7,938 bases of DNA, taken from JBDTZF01 sp040005265. GTDB lineage: Bacteria; Verrucomicrobiota; Verrucomicrobiia; Chthoniobacterales; UBA10450. The notes under the pieces were generated by a model that worked only from the letters and a program-made list of their open reading frames with translations, was not told where the DNA came from and did no database searches. The stretch lies in assembly GCA_040005265.1 (NCBI GenBank), contig JBDTZF010000120.1:1-7938 (forward strand), written 5' to 3'. Numbering within the stretch: position 1 is the first letter of the stretch; each line of letters begins with the position of its first letter. The translations under genes were made by a program, and so were the position numbers. Below are positions 1 to 5,236 of the stretch, one piece after another.

Positions 1-1254
1 CGCGCGCACCAGGGCAACGGTCCGGCGCTGATCGTTTGCCCGACCTCGCTGGTGACGAACTGGCAGAACGAGGCCCAGAAGTTTACACCTGAATTGAAGA
101 CACTCGTGCTCGAAGGAGCGAACCGCGCGGCCCTCTTCAGTTCCATCAAAGCCGCGGATATGGTCATCACGAGTTATGCGCTGCTTCGTCGCGACATCGA
201 CGACCTGCGCAAGTTTCAGTTTTCTACCGCCGTGCTCGACGAAGCACAGCACATCAAAAATCCCGAGACGCAAAATGCGCAGTCCGCCTTCGCGCTGCGA
301 GCGAAGCACCGTTTCGTTCTGACCGGCACGCCGATGGAAAATTCGGTGCGCGATCTCTGGTCGATCATGAATTTTTCTCTCCCTGGATACCTCGGACCGC
401 ACAAGGATTTCCGCGAACGCTACGAGCTGCCGCTGGCGCGCGGTGTCGCGCCCGAAGTGCAACGACGATTATCTCGCCGTTTACAACCGTTTCTGCTGCG
501 ACGCCGAAAACGCGACGTCGCGAAAGACCTGCCAGAGAAGATCGAACAGATCGTGCCGTGTAACCTAACGAGCAGTCAACGGAGCGCCTACGATGCCCTT
601 TTGCGCGAGATCCAGGGCGGACTGGGAAGCGTCGCGAAAAAAGGCGCGAACGCCGGCGCGCAGCGGATGAAAATGCTGACCGGACTGCTGCGATTACGCC
701 AGGTCTGTTGCGATCTCCGCCTCGTCGGCCTCGAGAAAGAAGATCCCTCCGCCAAGCTCGAACTGCTCGACGAACTGCTGGGCGAAGCGATCGACGGCGA
801 GCATCGTGTCCTCGTCTTCAGCCAGTTCGTTTCGATGCTTCACCTCATGCGCGATCGCCTGGAAGAACGCAAACTCGCCTATTGCTACCTCGACGGTTCG
901 ACCAAGCATCGACAGGAAGTGGTGAACCGTTTCCAGGACGATCCCGCCATCCCAATCTTCCTGATCAGCCTGAAAGCCGGCGGCGTCGGCCTCAATCTTG
1001 CCGCCGCCGACACCGTGATCCACTTCGATCCATGGTGGAATCCGGCGGTGGAAGCGCAGGCCACCGACCGCGCGCACCGCATCGGCCAGACGCGGGTAGT
1101 GACCGCTTACAAACTCATCACGCGCGACACGGTCGAGGAAAAAATCCTTAAGCTGCAGGAGAAGAAACGCGCTGCGATCGACGCGGCGCTCGACAGCGAA
1201 GAGCCATTAATGAATGGCCTGACGACGGACGAGCTCGAAGAGCTGTTGAGCTGA
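1..1254 (+). CDS. SNF2-family DEAD/DEAH-box helicase, C-terminal part (5' end outside window)
   Basis: This is a DNA-dependent ATPase of superfamily 2, SNF2/RapA-HepA type, which would translocate on duplex DNA and remodel protein-DNA complexes in the cytoplasm. The reading frame is open from base 1, so the GTG at 52 is an internal valine, not a start. Counting codons from base 1, the visible motifs are: motif Ia-like PTSLVTNW (about 14-21), motif II DEAQH (80-84), motif III LTGTP (107-111), the C-terminal helicase lobe starting near VLVFSQF (270-276), motif V SLKAGGVGLNL (323-333) and motif VI QATDRAHRIGQ (353-363). All key residues look intact. The Walker A (motif I) region must lie upstream of the window. 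The protein ends normally at TGA 1252-1254 with an acidic tail (TTDELEELLS), typical of bacterial SNF2 proteins. Which partner it works with cannot be told from the visible part. The family call is very secure; the exact role is unknown. Confidence 0.96.
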   Translation, partial: RAHQGNGPALIVCPTSLVTNWQNEAQKFTPELKTLVLEGANRAALFSSIKAADMVITSYALLRRDIDDLRKFQFSTAVLDEAQHIKNPETQNAQSAFALRAKHRFVLTGTPMENSVRDLWSIMNFSLPGYLGPHKDFRERYELPLARGVAPEVQRRLSRRLQPFLLRRRKRDVAKDLPEKIEQIVPCNLTSSQRSAYDALLREIQGGLGSVAKKGANAGAQRMKMLTGLLRLRQVCCDLRLVGLEKEDPSAKLELLDELLGEAIDGEHRVLVFSQFVSMLHLMRDRLEERKLAYCYLDGSTKHRQEVVNRFQDDPAIPIFLISLKAGGVGLNLAAADTVIHFDPWWNPAVEAQATDRAHRIGQTRVVTAYKLITRDTVEEKILKLQEKKRAAIDAALDSEEPLMNGLTTDELEELLS

Positions 1255-1286
1255 GGGGGTTGAAGCGTTGAAGCAGGGAGAGGAAT

Positions 1287-1315
1287 GCCACGGATTGACA
1301 CAGATTTCCACGGAT
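1287..1315 (+). repeat. Dispersed repeat family A, copy 1
   Basis: A 29-bp unit starting GCCACGGATTGACACAGATT. It matches 1453-1481 at 28 of 29 positions in the same orientation. Repeats of this wording recur in intergenic DNA of several environmental phyla, Verrucomicrobia among them, as far as I recall; no function is known to me. Confidence 0.9.
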
Positions 1316-1352
1316 CCGGATGGGGACCGGGACGCGAACGAACCAGTTTCTT

Positions 1353-1381
1353 TTTTACAGAAGATAACGAAGGAAACGAAG
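1353..1381 (+). repeat. Dispersed repeat family B, copy 1
   Basis: A 29-bp block reading TTTTACAGAAG, then ATAACGAAGGAAACGAAG. It matches the reverse complement of 5128-5156 at 26 of 29 positions. The unit contains an internal tandem-like word, AACGAAGG/AACGAAG, repeated at a 9-bp spacing. Confidence 0.82.
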
Positions 1382-1385
1382 GGCC

Positions 1386-1405
1386 GGACGCGCAGAAGCG
1401 CGTCC
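1386..1405. repeat. Perfect 8-bp stem hairpin (GGACGCGC / GCGCGTCC)
   Basis: A stem GGACGCGC (1386-1393), an AGAA loop (1394-1397) and GCGCGTCC (1398-1405) pair perfectly, and CTCC follows. The outer stem and the trailing CTCC are shared with the hairpin at 1602-1621, which suggests both belong to one palindromic repeat family. There is no T-tract, so it is not a classical terminator, although it lies 130 bp past the helicase stop and could protect the 3' end of that mRNA. Confidence 0.8.
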
Positions 1406-1452
1406 CTCCGAACCTTCAACTCTCAACTATAAACTCTCAACCTTTTCAGATA

Positions 1453-1481
1453 GCCACGGATTGACACAGATTTTCACGGAT
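1453..1481 (+). repeat. Dispersed repeat family A, copy 2
   Basis: This 29-bp copy differs from 1287-1315 by one base. Just to its right, 1503-1524 is a similar word in inverted orientation, so the pair can fold into a larger stem-loop. Confidence 0.9.
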
Positions 1482-1502
1482 TGGGCAGAAGCAGGAATTT
1501 CT

Positions 1503-1524
1503 GAATCTGTGTTTCATCTGTGGC
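1503..1524 (-). repeat. Dispersed repeat family A, inverted diverged copy
   Basis: Read on the minus strand this is GCCACAGATGAAACACAGAT followed by TC. It resembles the first 22 bases of the family A unit with a one-base shift and a few substitutions. With copy 2 it gives an inverted arrangement of about 70 bp. Confidence 0.7.
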
Positions 1525-1532
1525 GAAAATTG

Positions 1533-1552
1533 ACCTGCTCATGAGCGCAGGT
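1533..1552. repeat. Small hairpin ACCTGC / GCAGGT
   Basis: ACCTGC (1533-1538) pairs with GCAGGT (1547-1552) around an 8-nt loop. The centre GCTCATGAGC (1537-1546) is itself a perfect 10-bp palindrome, so two alternative folds exist. Function is unknown; it is followed at once by the three-copy repeat at 1559-1590. Confidence 0.6.
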
Positions 1553-1558
1553 TAAGGC

Positions 1559-1590
1559 TAGCATCGCCCGGCGGAGCGGCCGATCCACCA
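1559..1590 (+). repeat. Dispersed repeat family C, copy 1
   Basis: A 32-bp unit starting TAGCATCGCCCGGCGGAGCG and ending CGATCCACCA. It matches 5065-5096 at 31 of 32 positions, and also the reverse complement of 7427-7458. Each of the three long intergenic gaps in the window holds exactly one copy. Confidence 0.92.
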
Positions 1591-1601
1591 CAGGAGGAGT
1601 C

Positions 1602-1621
1602 GGACGACACGGAGGTCGTCC
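1602..1621. repeat. Hairpin GGACGAC / GTCGTCC downstream of the DUF885 gene
   Basis: GGACGAC (1602-1608) pairs perfectly with GTCGTCC (1615-1621) around a 6-nt loop, and CTCC follows. It lies 17 bp past the stop codon of the leftward DUF885 gene, where a terminator or mRNA-end stabiliser would be expected. On that strand no T-run follows the stem, so a classical intrinsic terminator is not shown. It shares its outer bases and the CTCC tail with the hairpin at 1386-1405. Confidence 0.72.
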
Positions 1622-1638
1622 CTCCAATTCGGAAAGAC

Positions 1639-3501
1639 CTAAGGCTTGGGCGCCGTCGCCGGCTTCTGTGCTTTAATCCATCCCATTACGCGCTCCTGCA
1701 GCAGATCGAGCGGCATCGCGCCGCCGTTCAGGATTTCATCATGGAATGATTTGATGTCGAACTTCGTCCCGAGCTGCGCTTTGGCATCGTCGCGCAGTTT
1801 GCGAATGGTTAGCTGACCCATCTTATAAGCGAGCGCCTGGCCGGGCCACGCGATATAACGGTCGGCCTCGGTCTGCGCCATCGCGTCGTTCAAGTCGTTG
1901 GCGTGCATGTAATCAATCACTTTTTCACGACTCCAGTTCTTGTCGTGAATGCCCGTATCCACGACCAGCCGAACGGCACGGAACAGTTCCGAGTTCAGCC
2001 GGCCATAGTCGGACACCGGATCCGTATAAAAGCCGATCTCCTTGCCGAGCTCCTCCGAATAAAGTGCCCAACCCTCCGCATAGGAGGAGTAAAAGCCGTG
2101 CAGCCGGAACTTCGGCACGTCCGATAACGTCTGGGCGATGCTGATCTGCAGGTGATGGCCCGGAACGCCTTCGTGGTAGGCGATAGCTTCGTCGTCGATC
2201 AGCGTGCGCTTGGTCGGGTCGGAGACGGCGACGACTACGCGCCCGGGCCGTTTCCCATCCGGCGTGCCGGCGACATAATGCGTGGCCGCGGCCTTGTTGA
2301 ATTCCGGGATCGGCTCCACGGTCACCGGCGCTTTCGGAAGGAGCCCGAACAGTTCCGGCAGCTTCGGCTCCATCTGATGGATGTACTTCGCGTAATCATC
2401 CAAAATCTGCTGCTCGTTCTTGGGCGTCCACTTCGGGTCGGTGTTGATTTTCTCCCGGAAGCCGGCAAGATCCTTGTATCCGTTCGCGAGAGCCAGCTTG
2501 GTCATCTCCGCTGTGATGCGTTCCACTTCTTTCAGCCCGATCTCGTGTACTTCCGCGGGGGTGACGTTCAGAGTGGTCATCATCTTGACGGCTTCGGCAT
2601 AGCGCCGTTTACCGTCCGGCAAACTTTCGATCGAGAGCGCGGTGCGTCCCTTGGGGTCGTATTCACTCCGCAAAAATTCTGCAAACTTCTTGTAAGCGGG
2701 AAGAACGTCGTCGTTCGCCGCCTTGGTGATCTCGTCGGTGAGCCGCTTCTTGTCCGCGTCGGAAAACTCCGCTGGAAACTTTTTCGTGGGCATCACGAAT
2801 GGGTTCGCCGCGACAATGCCGTCGCATTGGCCGGGTAGCTTATCGAGCACGAGCTTGGGCGGCATCAGTCCGTCCTTTTCGCCCTGCTTCATCACCTCAG
2901 TCGTCTGATCCAACACGCGCGGGATCTGGTGCAGCCGTGAAATGTAATCCTGGTAATGCGGCACGGAATCGAAGGGCACACTGAGTGGCAAATCGGCGAG
3001 CCGGGTGTGGACGCCATTCTGCTGGTTCACCGGCATTTCGAAATTCTTGAGACCGTAGTTCACGTCGTCCCGCTCCAGCTGATTCTGTAGCACCCGATGG
3101 CTCAGCAGATCTTTGTCGCTCATGCCGTCGGTCGGGATCGCTTGCAGCCGCTTTAGAAAATCATCGGCTTGCGCATGTTGGCGGGCGATCTCGGCCAGCG
3201 AATACTGACCCAGCAGCGAGTTGTAACGATAATCGCCATACGAAGTGGCCCGCTCGGGCGCGTTCTTGAGGCCCGTCTCATAAAACTCGTCGAACAACGC
3301 ATTCTGCTTTGCCACGCGATCGGCCAACGGCGCCATTTGCGCAAAGGCGGAGAATGCCAGGGCCACCAAGAAAATAGGAATGGAGCGAATGGGATGAGCG
3401 ACATAGAAGGTAAAGCTGCGAGGGTAGCAGCGAGCGAGCGCGGGCAGCGAGTGAGTCTCAATCAGGAAGGATGAATTAGGAAACGGCGAACGTGTCATCA
3501 T
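1639..3501 (-). CDS. Secreted DUF885-family peptidase-like protein
   Basis: This is a DUF885 (PF05960) protein, a family of mostly exported bacterial proteins with a metallopeptidase-like HE...H signature but no well-established substrate. From the ATG at 3501-3499 it is 620 residues. A hydrophobic segment, IPIFLVALAFSAFAQ, at about residues 41-55 looks like a signal peptide core with a possible cleavage after AFA. The family signature HEGVPGHH is at 443-450, YAEGWALYSEEL at 474-485 (its Glu is a likely third metal ligand), WPGQALAY at 552-559 and NGGAMPLDLL at 592-601. All are intact, and the length is usual for the family. A longer frame reaches 3558 but would overlap the toxin gene by 35 bp and puts about 60 residues before the signal segment; even the chosen start leaves an unusually long 40-residue N-region. 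No clear ribosome binding site is seen. It lies 22 bp after the toxin gene, last in the leftward row. Zinc binding and secretion are inferred. Confidence 0.9.
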   Translation of the reverse strand: MMTRSPFPNSSFLIETHSLPALARCYPRSFTFYVAHPIRSIPIFLVALAFSAFAQMAPLADRVAKQNALFDEFYETGLKNAPERATSYGDYRYNSLLGQYSLAEIARQHAQADDFLKRLQAIPTDGMSDKDLLSHRVLQNQLERDDVNYGLKNFEMPVNQQNGVHTRLADLPLSVPFDSVPHYQDYISRLHQIPRVLDQTTEVMKQGEKDGLMPPKLVLDKLPGQCDGIVAANPFVMPTKKFPAEFSDADKKRLTDEITKAANDDVLPAYKKFAEFLRSEYDPKGRTALSIESLPDGKRRYAEAVKMMTTLNVTPAEVHEIGLKEVERITAEMTKLALANGYKDLAGFREKINTDPKWTPKNEQQILDDYAKYIHQMEPKLPELFGLLPKAPVTVEPIPEFNKAAATHYVAGTPDGKRPGRVVVAVSDPTKRTLIDDEAIAYHEGVPGHHLQISIAQTLSDVPKFRLHGFYSSYAEGWALYSEELGKEIGFYTDPVSDYGRLNSELFRAVRLVVDTGIHDKNWSREKVIDYMHANDLNDAMAQTEADRYIAWPGQALAYKMGQLTIRKLRDDAKAQLGTKFDIKSFHDEILNGGAMPLDLLQERVMGWIKAQKPATAPKP

Positions 3502-3523
3502 TTTTATTCGGTTATTCTTTGCG

Positions 3524-3820
3524 CTACGCAGGAAATTCTGGTGGGCGGCGCGCACCATGCCAGAAATGAAGGATGTTTACAACGAAAGCCGTTTCATCAC
3601 ACACGTAAAAGATAAGAAAAGGCGACAGCGGCATTTTGCGAATTCCGCGGCGCTTATCGTGGAAAGGAAAGCGTTGCGGCAGAGTGGCCAAACTCAACGC
3701 GTGCGTCGCAAGCTTTTGACCTAAACGCATTGCCGCCTCGGAATTATCCTCCGCCACAAATTCGACGATCTCCTTGAGGTCAGCGATGGCGCTGTCGGCG
3801 ATCAGGACTTTGAAGTCCAT
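3524..3820 (-). CDS. ParE/RelE-superfamily toxin of a type II toxin-antitoxin pair
   Basis: This 98-residue protein has the layout of ParE/RelE-fold toxins. An N-terminal helical hairpin (ADSAIADLKEIVEFVAEDN, 8-26) is followed by a second helix (EAAMRLGQKLATHALSLA), the LPQRFPFHDKRRGIRKM segment and the closing beta strands PFLIFYVCDETAFVVNILHFWHGARRPPEF (67-96), with the H..RRP ending typical of the family. ParE-type members poison DNA gyrase and RelE-type members cut mRNA at the ribosome; the sequence alone does not decide which applies here. The gene starts at ATG 3820-3818, inside the last 19 bp of the upstream antitoxin gene, which is the usual antitoxin-first order with translational coupling. 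The frame is intact, so the toxin may be functional. Confidence 0.88.
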   Translation of the reverse strand: MDFKVLIADSAIADLKEIVEFVAEDNSEAAMRLGQKLATHALSLATLPQRFPFHDKRRGIRKMPLSPFLIFYVCDETAFVVNILHFWHGARRPPEFPA

Positions 3821-4017
3821 CGCGGAATCATTGCTTTTACTTCTTCAACCGAATGCACCCGGCCGGCTTCGACATCTTTCAAACCACGCTCCAACGCGGC
3901 TTCCAGCGCAGCTTCATCCGGCTCAGTGTTAATCGCGAACAATTCGGCCGCAAGCAGCGCCTTATCATGCGCGTTCAGATTCGCGATGGCCGATTTGATT
4001 TCTTGCAGCGTGCTCAC
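3802..4017 (-). CDS. Antitoxin of the ParE/RelE-type pair (addiction-module component)
   Basis: This 71-residue acidic, helical protein is the likely antitoxin for the toxin gene it overlaps. The start MSTLQEIKSAIANLNAHDKA resembles small antitoxins that begin with a similar helix. The C-terminal half (ALERGLKDVEAGRVHSVEEV, 41-60, then KAMIPRW) has the G...D...GRV.S.EEV pattern common at the toxin-binding end of ParD/RelB-like antitoxins. No ribbon-helix-helix or other DNA-binding domain is obvious. The start is GTG at 4017-4015, overlapping the korB stop TGA (4016-4014) by four bases as GTGA; the next Met is residue 63, too late to serve as a start. The gene is therefore probably translated by re-initiation after korB, which is unusual for a toxin-antitoxin operon. 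A GGA four bases before the GTG is a weak ribosome site at best. The pairing is well supported by context; the exact family is not certain. Confidence 0.82.
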   Translation of the reverse strand: MSTLQEIKSAIANLNAHDKALLAAELFAINTEPDEAALEAALERGLKDVEAGRVHSVEEVKAMIPRWTSKS

Positions 4018-4961
4018 TTCATCCGATCGAAGGTCTTTTGTAACAATTGAAGATCACTGGCGTTGCCGGTTTTTTCTCGCGAGGTCTCGATCCACTTTTT
4101 CTCGAGCGCGTTCTTGGTGGGGCGATCGTTCTGGTAAAACACGCCGAAGACTCCGGGGAATGGTAGTTGCGCTAATTTATACGCGGCGAGTTCATCGGTG
4201 ACGTCGTGGCGCATTTCGTCCTCGGGTGTGTTGTCCCATTTCTTTTCCTGGATCAGTTCGAAGCTGCCGCCTTTCCTCGGGTCGGCGGGGTCGAAGACAT
4301 CGGGGAAAAATTCTACGCACTCACTTAAACACTCGATGACAGCAAACCCCGGGTGATCCATGGCGCGCTCGATCATTTCCATCATGTGTTTGACCTGGGT
4401 GGCATGGGTCCGGGCGACGAATGTGGCCCCGGCACTGATCAATTGTTTCATCGGGTTGACCGGCATGTCGATCGCTCCGGTCGGGTCGGTCTTTGACTTG
4501 AATCCGATGGGCGATGTGGGCGAGGTCTGCTTCTTGGTCAGGCCATAGACGAAGTTGTCCATGATGAAGTAGACCAGGTTGATGTTCTTGCGCGCGCCGT
4601 GATTGAGATGGTTGCCGCCGATGGAGAACCCGTCGCCGTCGCCGCCGAACAGGAACACGTGCAGGTCGGGCCGCGCGAGGCTGATTCCGCTGGCCAGCGG
4701 GACGGCTCTCCCGTGAATGAAATGGGCGCCGTGGCCGTTAACGAAATAGGGAAACCGCGATGAACAACCGATCCCGGCCAGGGTCACGATCTTTTCGTGA
4801 TCGAGCTGGCGTTTCTCGAGCACTTTATAAAAGGAAGCGAGCACGGCGAAGTCGCCGCAGCCTGGACACCAGGTCGGATGGTCGGCCGTTATTGCCTTTT
4901 TTGTTAACTTCTCGCGTTCTGGCTCCGTAGCCGGAGTGGCAGTCATTGTGTTTTCGCTCAT
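4014..4961 (-). CDS. korB: 2-oxoacid:ferredoxin oxidoreductase, beta subunit (TPP-binding)
   Basis: The beta subunit of a cytoplasmic CoA-acylating 2-oxoacid oxidoreductase, most likely 2-oxoglutarate + CoA + oxidised ferredoxin to succinyl-CoA + CO2 + reduced ferredoxin. At 315 residues it has the usual length. WCPGCG (31-36), the Cys of GIGCSSR (63-69) and the Cys of LSEC (215) give the four expected ligands for the [4Fe-4S] cluster (C32, C35, C66, C215). GDGDGFSIGGNH (107-118) is the thiamine diphosphate/Mg binding motif, and DNFVYGLTKKQTSPT (135-149) is the following conserved loop. The sequence style matches the KorB type of aerobic bacteria such as mycobacteria, where the enzyme tolerates oxygen. 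No ferredoxin-like delta subunit is present nearby. The start is ATG 4961-4959, with no clear Shine-Dalgarno sequence; GTTGA-type repeat DNA begins only nine bases upstream. Its stop overlaps the antitoxin start. Substrate is inferred from family resemblance; related 2-oxoacids are possible. Confidence 0.95.
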   Translation of the reverse strand: MSENTMTATPATEPEREKLTKKAITADHPTWCPGCGDFAVLASFYKVLEKRQLDHEKIVTLAGIGCSSRFPYFVNGHGAHFIHGRAVPLASGISLARPDLHVFLFGGDGDGFSIGGNHLNHGARKNINLVYFIMDNFVYGLTKKQTSPTSPIGFKSKTDPTGAIDMPVNPMKQLISAGATFVARTHATQVKHMMEMIERAMDHPGFAVIECLSECVEFFPDVFDPADPRKGGSFELIQEKKWDNTPEDEMRHDVTDELAAYKLAQLPFPGVFGVFYQNDRPTKNALEKKWIETSREKTGNASDLQLLQKTFDRMK

Positions 4962-4970
4962 ATCTGGAAT

Positions 4971-5005
4971 CGTTGAGAAGTTGAGATGTTGAGTCGTTGA
5001 GAAAA
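4971..5005 (+). repeat. GTTGA-type short repeat run
   Basis: GTTGAG occurs four times within 35 bp at spacings of 6 to 10 bases. A similar run lies on the opposite strand at 1411-1446, and two GTTGAAG words at 1259-1272. The run ends nine bases from the korB start codon, so it occupies the region where a ribosome binding site would be. Confidence 0.7.
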
Positions 5006-5031
5006 GTTCTCGCTTCGCTCGCGAAAATCAG

Positions 5032-5060
5032 AGATCCCTCGACTTCGCTCGGGATGACAG
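5032..5060 (+). repeat. CCCTCGACTTCGCTCGGGATGAC-type dispersed repeat
   Basis: The block starts AGATCCCTCGACTTCGCTCG and continues GGATGACAG. I recognise this wording from memory as a common intergenic repeat in many environmental bacterial genomes. Only one full copy is in this window; the word CTTCGCTCG also occurs at 5013-5021. Confidence 0.6.
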
Positions 5061-5064
5061 CAAG

Positions 5065-5096
5065 TAGCATCGCCCGACGGAGCGGCCGATCCACCA
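5065..5096 (+). repeat. Dispersed repeat family C, copy 2
   Basis: A 32-bp copy that differs from 1559-1590 at one base. Its inner 28 bases (5068-5095) are identical to the reverse complement of 7428-7455. Confidence 0.92.
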
Positions 5097-5127
5097 TCCA
5101 GCATCAAGGATCTGGTATCCAGAATCG

Positions 5128-5156
5128 CTTCGTTACCTTCGTTGCCTTCTGTAAAA
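5128..5156 (-). repeat. Dispersed repeat family B, copy 2 (inverted)
   Basis: Read on the minus strand it begins TTTTACAGAAGGCAACGAAG and matches 1353-1381 at 26 of 29 positions. It lies in the korA-korB spacer. Confidence 0.82.
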
Positions 5157-5184
5157 TTCATTCCCTTTTGTTTGCGATTTGAGC

Positions 5185-5221
5185 TTGGTGTTTCCCTGGG
5201 GTTTGGTGATTGGGTATTGGG
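5185..5221 (+). repeat. TTGGTG/TTGGG short repeat run
   Basis: TTGGTG occurs at 5185-5190 and 5203-5208, and TTGGG at 5210-5214 and 5217-5221. The run ends 15 bp downstream of the korA stop codon. Such degenerate runs are familiar in intergenic DNA of Verrucomicrobia-like genomes; function is unknown. Confidence 0.55.
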
Positions 5222-5236
5222 ATTTTAGCGAAGCGA

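Larger units (their letters stand above)
1255..1638. other. Gene-free repeat-rich gap between convergent genes
   Basis: This 384-bp gap separates the 3' ends of the helicase gene (plus) and the DUF885 gene (minus), so it needs terminators but no promoter. I see no credible coding frame. It holds two direct copies and one inverted partial copy of a CCACGGATTGACACAGATT-type repeat, a TTTACAGAAG...ACGAAGG block shared in inverted form with 5128-5156, a run of GTTGA-type words around 1411-1446 (read on the minus strand), three hairpins (1386-1405, 1533-1552, 1602-1621) and one copy of the three-copy dispersed repeat (1559-1590). No hairpin is followed by a clear T-tract, so I do not call a classical intrinsic terminator. 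Confidence 0.85.
4962..5236. other. Repeat-filled spacer between korA and korB
   Basis: These 275 bp split two subunit genes that normally sit next to each other or overlap. Read along the plus strand, almost the whole spacer is repeat DNA: GTTGAGA words (4971-5005), a CTTCGCTCG pair (5011-5060), family C copy 2 (5065-5096), an ATCCAG pair with a TCTGG/CCAGA hairpin (5096-5123), family B in inverted form (5128-5156), then TTGGTG/TTGGG words (5185-5221). I see no convincing promoter, gene or RNA. Confidence 0.85.

Noticed and set aside
52..54. GTG start for the helicase gene
   Set aside because: The frame continues upstream to base 1 with conserved SNF2 sequence (PTSLV), so the gene is cut by the window edge rather than starting here.
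694..1151. Open frames of 127 and 147 residues overlapping the helicase gene on both strands
   Set aside because: They are Arg/His/Pro-rich shadows of conserved helicase motifs V and VI, with no independent evidence of coding.
1287..1524. CRISPR array
   Set aside because: Only two direct copies, 166 bp apart, with no regular spacer length and no cas genes in the window.
1602..1621. Intrinsic terminator of the DUF885 gene
   Set aside because: The stem is strong and well placed but has no T-tract in the direction of transcription, so it is listed as a hairpin repeat only.
2152..2838. 228-residue open frame on the plus strand opposite the DUF885 gene
   Set aside because: It lies fully antisense to a well-conserved coding sequence, has no recognisable domain, and its composition is that of the complementary strand of a high-GC gene.
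4825..5182. Small open frames in the korA-korB spacer
   Set aside because: They are translations of the repeats, overlap korB, and have no support as genes.
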